7,872 nt of DNA from Planctomycetota bacterium (GTDB lineage: Bacteria > Planctomycetota > Planctomycetia > Pirellulales > Thermoguttaceae), in the NCBI GenBank assembly GCA_023621895.1, contig JAMOAF010000309.1, forward strand, positions 1 to 7,872, read 5' to 3'. How positions within the stretch are numbered: the first letter of the stretch is position 1; each line of letters starts with the position of its first letter. Under the pieces are notes generated by a model that worked only from the letters and a program-made list of their open reading frames with translations, was not told the origin of the DNA and ran no database searches. Below are positions 1-6,170 of the stretch, one piece after another. The translations under genes and the position numbers were made by a program.

Positions 1-573
1 GCCCATGCCATGGGGCTGCCGATGGCGAGCGGACTGGCCATGCCGGACTTCAGCGGCGAAGAGATCCACGAGGGGGTGTTCCTGGTCAACCCGCCAGGCT
101 CCGGCGGAGAGGTGCAATACCAGATCCACGGCCAGGCTTACACCCTCCAGCCCGGCTTTACCCAGCACCTGCCGGGCGGCGACACGTGGGAGGTCCAGTT
201 CCTCCGCGGCCAGCAGCACGGCTGGCAGACCTATGGACTTACGCCCGGCACTTACCACTTCCAGCAGACGGAGAGAGGTTGGGAACTCTACAGCCAGGAG
301 TTCACCCTCGCGATTGACAATACCGAGAATCGCCAGCCCTTCGCATACCTGCTCGGCGGCGAGCCGCGAGAGGTTGCACCGGGCCAGAAGAACTCGCACA
401 AAAGCACCTACCCCCTGGTGATCGCGTTCGATCGCGGCAACGGAGTGGCCGCCAAGCAAATCCGGGTCATGGGGGGCACGCTGCGGGTCGCGATCAGTGC
501 CGCCGACAACATGTGGGACCTGTTCGATGCGAGTCAGAAACACGAGCCGGGCGGATTCGTGCCCGCCTTCTGA
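1..573 (+). CDS. C-terminal part of a protein with two tandem ~60-residue modules (5' end outside window)
   Basis: The frame is open to the left edge (Ala-His-Ala precede the first ATG at position 10), so the true start is probably upstream; ATGs at 10, 22 and 40 are possible but have no clear ribosome binding site in view. Counting from the ATG at 10, residues about 36-94 and 111-172 look like two diverged copies of one module. Each has a Y/F-rich opening strand, a 'PG' turn (LQPG, VAPG), a central strand ending near RG (FLRG, FDRG), and a closing W-[ED]-L-[YF] motif (GWELY, MWDLF). I recognise the general style from planctomycete proteins of unknown function, but can name no family or activity. 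The second copy lacks the GTY stretch seen in the first. The frame ends 25 nt before the caspase-fusion gene, so the two may be co-transcribed. No membrane segment is visible in this part. Confidence 0.72.
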   Translation, partial: AHAMGLPMASGLAMPDFSGEEIHEGVFLVNPPGSGGEVQYQIHGQAYTLQPGFTQHLPGGDTWEVQFLRGQQHGWQTYGLTPGTYHFQQTERGWELYSQEFTLAIDNTENRQPFAYLLGGEPREVAPGQKNSHKSTYPLVIAFDRGNGVAAKQIRVMGGTLRVAISAADNMWDLFDASQKHEPGGFVPAF

Positions 574-598
574 GACCCGCCCCCCTCGGCGACTGCCG

Positions 599-3500
599 AT
601 GTTCCCGCATCGACCCGTTCTTGCCTGCGCGTTGATCGCAAGCCTCTGGGGGCCGGCAGCGCAGGTCTCTCCGGCCGTCGCCCAAGGCGAAACCACCACC
701 AGCGCGCCCCAATTGGTCCTCGACCTTCAAGGATTCTCCGGCCTGGTCACGAGCCTCTCCTTCAGCGCCCGCGGCGACCTGCTTGCCGCGGCCGGCGGCA
801 AGGTCGTGCGAATCTGGAACATCGAGAGCGGCCAACTGATCGCCACGCTCCGCGGCGAAACCCGCAGGACTCCTTTCGGCAACTGCTACGCCGTCGCCTT
901 CTCGCCCGATGGGCGCGAACTGCTCGTGGGCATCGACGACTATAGCGAGGCAGGCTCGATCCGCGTCTACCAGACGAGCGATCTGGGCGAAATTGCGCAG
1001 CTCGTCGCCGGGCACCGCGCCCCGGTCAAACGCCTCGCCTTCACCCGCGATGGGCGCTACATGGCCAGCGCCGGCGAGAACGGCAAAATCATCGTCTGGA
1101 ACTGGCCGGCTCGCCGGGCCGTCGGCGCGGTGGAGCCCCGCGATCCGAATCAGCCGCTGTACCACGTCTTCTCCATTCCCTCCGCCGATCCGCTCCTCCT
1201 GGTCAACGAGGCGGCCGGGCCTTCCGTGATCTCGCTCGAGACCGCCCGTCGCCTGTCGCCGGGCGATCCGATTCCCGAATCGCTCCGAAGCTGGCTGACG
1301 ACCAACTCCAAGGTCAGGTTTCCTCACGGCGCCGCCCCCGCTTCCCTGAGCCTGCAACTGGACCAGGGGGGCTGGTTGGCGGCCGGTTTGGGCAAGGAGG
1401 GGGGCGCGGATCACTATTGGGCCGCCTCCTTCCTCGCCGACGCAATCGAGCCGCGCGCGACCTATCGCAATCACCGCTACGTGATCACCGCCACCGCGCT
1501 CAGCGCCGATGGCACGCTGGCCGCCAGCGCCGACGTGTTGGGCGAGGTGCACGTCTGGGACACGCTCAGTGGCGCCTCGCGGCATGTCTTCCGCAGCCTC
1601 GGCAGGCCTGTCTACCGCGCCGCGCTCGACGCGGCCGGCAAGAGGCTCGCGCTGGGAAGCGAGCCGCACGCGGCCGCCGACTGGGCGCGGAATCGCTTCG
1701 CGGACCTTCAGTGGACGTTCGACCTGGCCACTCGCGCGGTCAGGCCCGGCGCCGCCGGCGACTATCCTCAGGAGGTCTCCGGCCTCGGGGAAAAGGCCCT
1801 CGACGTGGCCTACGCCAACGACCTTTTCTTCTTGACGTACTCGTCGCGGGGAGTCGAGCAGCAGCGTTACCAGGTCCGGGCCGGCGCCGCCCCGATGTGC
1901 TTCTCGCTCATCCGATCGCCCCGGCTGGGAATCGATCCGGCGGTCCTCCTCGGAGACGACAGCGGCGGCCTCCTCTGCTACAACCCGCTCGACAACGAGC
2001 AGCGCCGCGAGTTCATCGGCCACGACACCTTCGTCACCTCGTTAAGCGAGTCGGCCGGCGGCCGACTGCTCGCCACGAGCTCCACCGATCGGACGGTCCG
2101 CCTCTGGAGCCTGGAGAATTACCAGCCGACCGGCGATGTGGATTTCCGCTATCTCTCCGACACCGTCATCGAGGTCCGGAAGAACACCTCCGCCGCGGCC
2201 GCCGGCATCCAGGTCGGCGATCGGTTCCTGTCGATGGACGGCCACGACCTGACGGAACTGGCGAGGATGCAGCTGGAGGGCGCATACCACTACCTGCCCG
2301 GCCAGCGGGTCCAGGCCGGCATGGAGCGAGGCGGCCGCGCGTACCAGACCGAACTGGTCCTCAAGGCCGGGGCCGACCTGGTCGAACCGCTGCTGAATTT
2401 CCTGATTGTCGACGACCGCCAGTGGATCATCTGGACGCCCCAGGGATATTACGACGCCTCGCCCGGCGCTGACCGGCTGATCGGTTGGCATGTCAACCAG
2501 GGGCCGCGTGCCGCCGCCAGGTTCTACCGTGCGGACCAGTTCAAGACGATGTACCGCCCCGACATCATCGACCGCGCGATCGAAACAGGCAACCTCGACG
2601 AGGCGATCCGCCAGGCGAACGCCGCGATTGCCCCCCCGGCCGCCGCCCCGCCGCCGGCGATCGATCTGCGCAAACCCGACGTGTTGACGGAAATGGCCCC
2701 GCCCAAGGTCCGGATTCTCGCCCCGGTCGACGGCCTGGCCGTCCACTCCAGTCAACTGGCGGTCTTGGCCGAGGTCGAATCGCAGAACAACCTGCCAATC
2801 ACCGACGTCAGCATGCTCGTCAACGGCCGGCCCGCTCTCGCCAGAGGCATCGTCCGCGACCGGTCATCCGCCGAGTTGCGGACAACGTTCAGCCAGCAGG
2901 TCGCGCTCTCGCCGGGCGCGAACCAGGTCTCCGTGATCGCCGCGAATTCCGTTTCGAAGAGCGCGCCGGTTACCGTCAACGTGATTTGCCAGGCGGCCCC
3001 GCCCGAGCTGGTTCTCCCCAACTGCTATCTGCTGGCCATCGGGATCTCCCAATATCAGAAACAGAATCTCAACCTGAAATACGCCGATCTCGACGCGCGC
3101 GCGTTTGCCGCCGCCTGGCAGAACCAGCAGGGCGTGGTCTATCGAACCGTGGAGGCGAAAGTCATCACCAACGAGGAGGCCACCGTTCGCAGCATCCTGG
3201 ATGCGATGGACTGGCTCGTCAAGAGCGTCACCCAGCGCGACATCGCCGTGATGTTCATCTCGGCGCACGGGCTGCGCGACGTCCGGCAGAACTACTATCT
3301 GGCCTCGGCCGAGATCGATCCCGGCAGCCTGCGAAGCACCGGCGTGCGATTCAGCGAAATCACCGAAATGCTCCGCGACTTGCCCTGCAAGGTGCTGCTG
3401 TTCGCCGACACGTGCCATTCCGGAGGGATCACCGGCGCCAAGGCCGCCGGCTGGGACGATCCGCTTCACGACCTCGTTTCCGAGGAATACGGCGCGGTTG

Positions 3501-3757
3501 TCTTCTCTTCGTCGCTGCCCCGCGAGGTGAGCCTGGAGAACCCGGCCTGGGGGCACGGCGCGTTCACCAAGGCCCTGCTCGACGCCTTCGCGTCGCCCGA
3601 TTCCGACAACGACGGCGACGGCTTCCTGTCGCTGACGGAATTGGAGGACCAGGTCTACCGGCGAGTCAAGGAGTTGACCGAGGGCGCCCAGCACCCGGTC
3701 GTCGAGCGGCCGCCGACGATCCGCAATTTCAACTTCTACTACGTGGGCAGAACCTGA
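599..3757 (+). CDS. Exported WD40-PDZ-Big-like-caspase (peptidase C14) fusion protein, 1052 aa
   Basis: This is a large multidomain protein with a predicted Sec signal peptide (hydrophobic VLACALIASLWG, likely cut after AVA at residue 28). WD40-type repeats span about 38-510, with strand-ending Trp at 73, 167, 320 and 503 and clear AFSPDG, AFTRDG and TDRTVRLW motifs; the middle blades are diverged. A PDZ domain follows at about 513-592 (AAGIQVGDRFLSMDG), then a conserved-looking segment with WTPQGYY at 612-618, a Pro/Ala linker at about 672-701, and an Ig/Big-like beta domain at about 702-800. The C14 caspase-like domain covers about 808-1052. The catalytic pair is intact: His890 in SAHG and Cys939 in DTCHSGG. 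Residues 1003-1014 form a canonical EF-hand loop. By family, it should be a cysteine peptidase, with metacaspases cutting after Arg/Lys; substrate specificity here is unknown. The start at 599 is chosen because it gives the signal peptide; an in-frame ATG at 497 would add a Cys/Arg-rich shadow peptide. There is no obvious Shine-Dalgarno, so coupling to the upstream gene is possible. Confidence 0.93.
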   Translation: MFPHRPVLACALIASLWGPAAQVSPAVAQGETTTSAPQLVLDLQGFSGLVTSLSFSARGDLLAAAGGKVVRIWNIESGQLIATLRGETRRTPFGNCYAVAFSPDGRELLVGIDDYSEAGSIRVYQTSDLGEIAQLVAGHRAPVKRLAFTRDGRYMASAGENGKIIVWNWPARRAVGAVEPRDPNQPLYHVFSIPSADPLLLVNEAAGPSVISLETARRLSPGDPIPESLRSWLTTNSKVRFPHGAAPASLSLQLDQGGWLAAGLGKEGGADHYWAASFLADAIEPRATYRNHRYVITATALSADGTLAASADVLGEVHVWDTLSGASRHVFRSLGRPVYRAALDAAGKRLALGSEPHAAADWARNRFADLQWTFDLATRAVRPGAAGDYPQEVSGLGEKALDVAYANDLFFLTYSSRGVEQQRYQVRAGAAPMCFSLIRSPRLGIDPAVLLGDDSGGLLCYNPLDNEQRREFIGHDTFVTSLSESAGGRLLATSSTDRTVRLWSLENYQPTGDVDFRYLSDTVIEVRKNTSAAAAGIQVGDRFLSMDGHDLTELARMQLEGAYHYLPGQRVQAGMERGGRAYQTELVLKAGADLVEPLLNFLIVDDRQWIIWTPQGYYDASPGADRLIGWHVNQGPRAAARFYRADQFKTMYRPDIIDRAIETGNLDEAIRQANAAIAPPAAAPPPAIDLRKPDVLTEMAPPKVRILAPVDGLAVHSSQLAVLAEVESQNNLPITDVSMLVNGRPALARGIVRDRSSAELRTTFSQQVALSPGANQVSVIAANSVSKSAPVTVNVICQAAPPELVLPNCYLLAIGISQYQKQNLNLKYADLDARAFAAAWQNQQGVVYRTVEAKVITNEEATVRSILDAMDWLVKSVTQRDIAVMFISAHGLRDVRQNYYLASAEIDPGSLRSTGVRFSEITEMLRDLPCKVLLFADTCHSGGITGAKAAGWDDPLHDLVSEEYGAVVFSSSLPREVSLENPAWGHGAFTKALLDAFASPDSDNDGDGFLSLTELEDQVYRRVKELTEGAQHPVVERPPTIRNFNFYYVGRT

Positions 3758-3821
3758 TCCGGAATGGAAACGGGTCGGGAAAAGGTGTCGCCTCTGTCGG
3801 TTCCGGTCGGAATTCGGCCAT

Positions 3822-3852
3822 AGAAAGGGCAGAACGTCAATTCACCCTTTCT
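3822..3852 (+). promoter_or_regulatory. 8-bp inverted repeat just before the PDZ gene's ribosome binding site
   Basis: AGAAAGGG (3822-3829) is mirrored exactly by CCCTTTCT (3845-3852), with a 15-nt loop. A second, mutually exclusive stem pairs GCAGAA (3829-3834) with TTCTGC (3849-3854), using the same right arm. The AAGGAG ribosome binding site begins one or a few bases later, so folding could affect ribosome access. There is no T-run, so it is not a classic terminator of the caspase gene. Regulation is an inference from position only. Confidence 0.35.
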
Positions 3853-3868
3853 GCAAGGAGCCGTTTCG

Positions 3869-4264
3869 ATGAACGCATTTGCCCGAATTGCCTTGGCAAG
3901 CCTTGTCTTGGCCGCATCTGCCAGCCTGGCGGTGGCCGACTATCCCGTGCTCGCCCCGAATCCCCCTCTCGCCCCCGGACAGCCCAGCCTGGGGTTCAGT
4001 TACACGGCGATTCCCGGCTACGGATATCGCGTGGATTTCGTCTGGTATGGCTCGGCGGCAGGCCAGATCGGCCTCGAGCCGGGCGATATCGTCCGCGCGA
4101 TCAACGGGCACCCGCTGACCTACCCCGGCGCGCACCACCACGCCCTGCAACAGGCGGCCTACTACGGCGGCTGGGCCAATCTCGCTATCCGCGATGTCCG
4201 CACCGGCTGCACCGTCTACCGCTGGGCCAATCTCGCGCAGGGCGCGTACTATCCCTACTACTGA
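3869..4264 (+). CDS. Small exported single-PDZ-domain protein, 131 aa
   Basis: A Sec signal peptide covers residues 1-23 (hydrophobic run IALASLVLAASASLAV, likely cut at AVA before Asp24). Nearly all the mature protein is one PDZ-like domain, about 40-118, with the family's typical core GQIGLEPGDIVRAINGHPL (65-83). No protease domain is attached, so it would bind peptide ends or act as an adaptor outside the cytoplasm rather than cut. The tail is Tyr-rich (YYPYY) and there is a single mature Cys (114). The start is well supported: AAGGAG at 3855-3860 lies 8 nt before the ATG, far better than for the upstream gene. The pentapeptide WANLA occurs twice (102-106, 119-123), encoded by an exact 16-bp direct repeat. 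It lies 111 nt after the caspase fusion, which also has a PDZ domain; a functional link is possible but unproven. Confidence 0.85.
   Translation: MNAFARIALASLVLAASASLAVADYPVLAPNPPLAPGQPSLGFSYTAIPGYGYRVDFVWYGSAAGQIGLEPGDIVRAINGHPLTYPGAHHHALQQAAYYGGWANLAIRDVRTGCTVYRWANLAQGAYYPYY
4170..4236 (+). repeat. In-frame 16-bp direct repeat inside the PDZ gene
   Basis: GCTGGGCCAATCTCGC occurs at 4170-4185 and again, identically, at 4221-4236. The offset is 51 nt (17 codons), so both copies encode the same WANLA segment in the same frame. It could be a small internal duplication or chance plus shared codon use. Confidence 0.8.
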
Positions 4265-4315
4265 CGCGCTTGCGGGTGATGGACGCGCTTCAGTGGACCG
4301 TCCTGTTTCTTCACG

Positions 4316-4341
4316 GAAACCGAGTTGCCACTATCGGTTTC
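4316..4341 (+). terminator. Hairpin 51 nt after the PDZ gene, possible terminator without T-run
   Basis: GAAACCGA (4316-4323) and TCGGTTTC (4334-4341) form a perfect 8-bp stem with a 10-nt loop. The position after the stop codon suits a terminator or a 3'-end stabilising hairpin, but no T-tract follows. The sequence before it also holds a 9-nt direct repeat, GACGCGCTT at 4263-4271 and 4282-4290. Confidence 0.35.
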
Positions 4342-4412
4342 GGGCCGGCAACGTTATCCTGACGGGGACTGGCACGCGGTGATTCAAACGGCGCCGACAG
4401 CGGACTGGCCGC

Positions 4413-4449
4413 GTCTCTCCGAGGCAGGCACTTCCAGTCTCGGAGAGAC
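4413..4449 (+). promoter_or_regulatory. 11-bp perfect inverted repeat in the leader of the first Gfo/Idh gene
   Basis: GTCTCTCCGAG (4413-4423) pairs exactly with CTCGGAGAGAC (4439-4449); a G-U and a C-G pair could lengthen the stem to 13. The loop is about 11-15 nt. It sits 73 nt before the start codon at 4523. With no T-run directly behind it, it may be an operator, part of a structured mRNA leader, or a terminator remnant. I could not match it to a known riboswitch class. Confidence 0.45.
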
Positions 4450-4463
4450 CGGACCATAGGCGA

Positions 4464-4498
4464 TGGCCCGCTTGCACTACCGCAGGCCAGGCTTTTTT
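4464..4498 (+). terminator. Short stem plus T6 run before the first Gfo/Idh gene (weak terminator or attenuator)
   Basis: TGGCC (4464-4468) pairs with GGCCA (4485-4489), and six T residues follow at 4493-4498, 3 nt past the stem. The 5-bp stem with a 16-nt loop is weak for an intrinsic terminator. It lies between the preceding genes and the ribosome binding site at 4509, so termination here would affect the gene at 4523. Confidence 0.3.
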
Positions 4499-4508
4499 GC
4501 GCAATCTC

Positions 4509-4513
4509 AGGAG
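4509..4513 (+). promoter_or_regulatory. Shine-Dalgarno that fixes the start of the first Gfo/Idh gene at 4523
   Basis: AGGAG lies 9 nt before the ATG at 4523. An in-frame ATG at 4463 would add 20 residues and bury the twin-arginine motif deeper; it has no ribosome binding site and falls in the hairpin region. Confidence 0.8.
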
Positions 4514-4522
4514 CAACTTGCC

Positions 4523-5905
4523 ATGACCCACGAAACCCTGGCCGCCCGCTGCGGCTTTAGCCGGCGAGGCTTTCTGAAGGCTGCCGCGGCCGCGGGCTTT
4601 GCGGCCGCCCCGTCGATCGTCCCCTCGTCCGTCTTCGGCGCCGGCGCGCCGAGCAACCGGATTCACGTCGCCTGCATCGGGACCGGCAACCAGGGGAGCG
4701 GCATCCTCCGCCGGTTCATGGAAAACGACGACGTGCGGATCGTCGCCGTCTGCGACGTCAACACGGCGAGCTATGGCTATCGCGACGAGAGCCAATACCT
4801 CGGACGCGAGCCGGCTCGAAAGACGGTCGATGAATATTACGGCAAGAGGGCGGGCAAGTCGGCTTACAAGGCCTGCCGGACGCACGTCGACTTCCGCGAA
4901 GTCCTCGCCACCGGCGACGTCGACGCCGTTACCGTGGTCGTGCCCGACCAGTGGCACGCGATCATGACGATTCGCGCCGCCGAGGCCGGCAAGGACATCT
5001 ATTGCGAGAAACCGCTTTCGCTCACCATCGCCCAGGGGCGGGCGATGGTCGAGGCCGTCCGCAAGCACCGGCGGATCTTGCAGACCGGCAGCATGGAGCG
5101 CAGCAGCCGGCTCAACCAGCACGTCTGCCAGCTCGTCCGCGACGGCAAGATCGGCCAGGTCAAACGCGTGACGACCAACGTGGGCTTCAACAACAAGGTC
5201 GGCCCCGGCCCCGGTTGGCAGCCGATGCCGGTGCCCGAGGGATTCGACTATGACATGTGGCTGGGCCCCGCTCCCCTCGTCCCCTACCACGAGGAACGCT
5301 GCCTCTATCGATTCCGGTTCAACTACGACTACTCCGGCGGCCAGGTGACCAACTACGGCGCCCACTCGAACGACCTGGCCCAATGGGGCCTGGGCATGGA
5401 CGACAGCGGCCCGGTCGAAATCGAGTATCGCCGCGCCGTCTGGCTCCCCGCGGGAAGCCTGTTCAACACGGCGCTGGAGACCGAGTTCCTCTGCCGTTAC
5501 GCAAACGGCGTGGAACTGGTTTGCAGGACCGACAAGAAGCCGGTGGGCGTGCGGTTTGAGGGGACCGAGGGCATGGTCGAAACCACCGCCTATCCCTGGC
5601 AGGCCCGCAGCGAACCGGCGAGCCTCGTCAGCGCCGAGTTCCCCTCCGGCAAGTACAGCGTCGATGCCACCTCGGCGCACGTCCGCAATTTCCTCGACTG
5701 CGTCAAGAGCCGCCAGGAGCCGGCCGCGCCGGTCGAGGTCGGCCACCGCTCGGCCAGCCTCTGCCACCTGGGCAACGTCGCCATCCGCCTGGGGCGGAGC
5801 GTGAAATGGGACCCCAAGCGGGAGCGGTTCCCCGGCGACGACGAAGCCAACGCGATGCTCGCCCGCCCGCTCCGCGCGCCATGGAGGCTGGCGGATAGCG
5901 TCTGA
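4523..5905 (+). CDS. Tat-exported Gfo/Idh/MocA family oxidoreductase, 460 aa
   Basis: The N-terminus has a textbook twin-arginine signal, SRRGFLK at 13-19 followed by an Ala-rich hydrophobic stretch, so the folded, cofactor-bound enzyme is predicted to leave the cytoplasm; Zymomonas glucose-fructose oxidoreductase is the known precedent in this family. The Rossmann domain runs from about 46 to 170: dinucleotide loop GTGNQG (53-58), Asp78 after the second strand (typical of NAD rather than NADP preference), and the family signature EKP at 162-164. The C-terminal alpha/beta domain, about 185-450, has WLGP from Trp246 and a GAHSNDLAQW segment with His281 and Asp284 in the usual active-site position. 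By family it would oxidise or isomerise a sugar, cyclitol or related compound using NAD(P); the substrate cannot be read from sequence. It is not a close copy of the second oxidoreductase downstream: the region after Asp78 and the C-terminal strands differ clearly. Confidence 0.93.
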   Translation: MTHETLAARCGFSRRGFLKAAAAAGFAAAPSIVPSSVFGAGAPSNRIHVACIGTGNQGSGILRRFMENDDVRIVAVCDVNTASYGYRDESQYLGREPARKTVDEYYGKRAGKSAYKACRTHVDFREVLATGDVDAVTVVVPDQWHAIMTIRAAEAGKDIYCEKPLSLTIAQGRAMVEAVRKHRRILQTGSMERSSRLNQHVCQLVRDGKIGQVKRVTTNVGFNNKVGPGPGWQPMPVPEGFDYDMWLGPAPLVPYHEERCLYRFRFNYDYSGGQVTNYGAHSNDLAQWGLGMDDSGPVEIEYRRAVWLPAGSLFNTALETEFLCRYANGVELVCRTDKKPVGVRFEGTEGMVETTAYPWQARSEPASLVSAEFPSGKYSVDATSAHVRNFLDCVKSRQEPAAPVEVGHRSASLCHLGNVAIRLGRSVKWDPKRERFPGDDEANAMLARPLRAPWRLADSV

Positions 5906-5927
5906 CGGTGGCGAGGGGCAGAGGGAA

Positions 5928-6009
5928 TGTCGAATGTCGAAAGTCAAATGTCGAAAGAATATCGAAAGAATGTCGAATGCCGAAAGCCAAATGTCGAAAG
6001 AATGCCGAA
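5928..6009 (+). repeat. TGTCGAA heptamer array with AGAA interruptions (left arm)
   Basis: Read in 7-mers, the stretch runs TGTCGAA, TGTCGAA, AGTCAAA, TGTCGAA, then the tetramer AGAA, TATCGAA, AGAA, TGTCGAA, TGCCGAA, AGCCAAA, TGTCGAA, AGAA, TGCCGAA. That is ten heptamers of one family with the same AGAA inserted three times, accounting for every base of the interval. Confidence 0.9.
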
Positions 6010-6028
6010 GCCAGTTTCGCCCTCCCAC

Positions 6029-6058
6029 CTGGTTCCCAAGCTGGAGCTTGGGAACCAG
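6029..6058. repeat. 14-bp perfect palindrome at the centre of the repeat island
   Basis: CTGGTTCCCAAGCT (6029-6042) is mirrored by AGCTTGGGAACCAG (6045-6058) around a GG centre. It would form a very stable hairpin in RNA or a cruciform in DNA. I recall near-identical palindromes dispersed in planctomycete and cyanobacterial genomes, but cannot verify that here. No T-run follows. Confidence 0.85.
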
Positions 6059-6064
6059 ACGATA

Positions 6065-6092
6065 CTGTAACCTGTGGCCTCTAGCCTGCAAC
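6065..6092 (+). repeat. Four CTNNNNC heptamers
   Basis: CTGTAAC, CTGTGGC, CTCTAGC and CTGCAAC follow each other without gaps: four 7-mers sharing CT at the start and C at the end. Their period equals that of the flanking TTCGACA and CTGACTG arrays. Confidence 0.65.
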
Positions 6093-6103
6093 CTCGACAC
6101 TCT

Positions 6104-6156
6104 TTCGACATTCAACATTCGACATTCTTTCGACATTTGACTTTCGACATTCGACA
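6104..6156 (+). repeat. TTCGACA heptamer array (right arm)
   Basis: TTCGACA, TTCAACA, TTCGACA, then the tetramer TTCT, then TTCGACA, TTTGACT, TTCGACA, TTCGACA. These are reverse complements of the left-arm units, with TTCT the complement of AGAA, so both arms come from one repeat family in opposite orientation. Confidence 0.9.
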
Positions 6157-6170
6157 TTTCCCGGTGCAAC

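Larger units (their letters stand above)
5926..6158. repeat. Repeat element bounded by a 35-bp perfect inverted repeat
   Basis: Positions 5926-5960 are the exact reverse complement of 6124-6158. Allowing one extra T at 6159, the match reaches the flanking GGG/CCC, and imperfect similarity continues inward on both sides. The interior of about 163 bp includes a 14-bp palindrome and a heptamer block, with no credible gene. This is the main content of the 353-bp gap 5906-6258 between the two Gfo/Idh genes, and it is visibly A/T-richer than the coding sequence on either side. A MITE- or REP-like non-autonomous element is one reading; I see no target-site duplication. Confidence 0.85.

Noticed and set aside
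497..598. Extended N-terminus for the caspase fusion from ATG 497
   Set aside because: The added 34 residues are Cys/Arg/Pro-rich, overlap the end of the upstream gene, and would displace the signal peptide that begins at 599.
494..2023. 509-codon open frame on the minus strand
   Set aside because: It lies antisense to the WD40 part of the caspase fusion, is Arg/Gly/Ala/Glu-rich without domain motifs, and is explained by GC-rich codons on the opposite strand.
2485..4362. 625-codon plus-strand frame overlapping the caspase domain and the PDZ gene
   Set aside because: It is Arg/Pro-rich low-complexity translation in another frame of two well-supported genes and spans their intergenic region.
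4370..4385. Sigma-54-type promoter (TGGCAC)
   Set aside because: The -24-like TGGCAC is present, but the element at the -12 spacing reads GATTC rather than TTGCA/T.
4265..4522. Known riboswitch class
   Set aside because: No conserved core of a riboswitch I know could be recognised; only generic stems are visible.
5934..6140. Small open frame through the repeat island
   Set aside because: It is made of translated heptamers (MSK, IRHS-type peptides) with no ribosome binding site.
5926..6160. CRISPR array
   Set aside because: Units are 7 nt, contiguous, and lack unique spacers of regular length.
4331..6169. 612-codon minus-strand frame across the first Gfo/Idh gene and the repeat island
   Set aside because: Its start lies in the heptamer repeats and the rest is antisense to a clear oxidoreductase; no recognisable domain.
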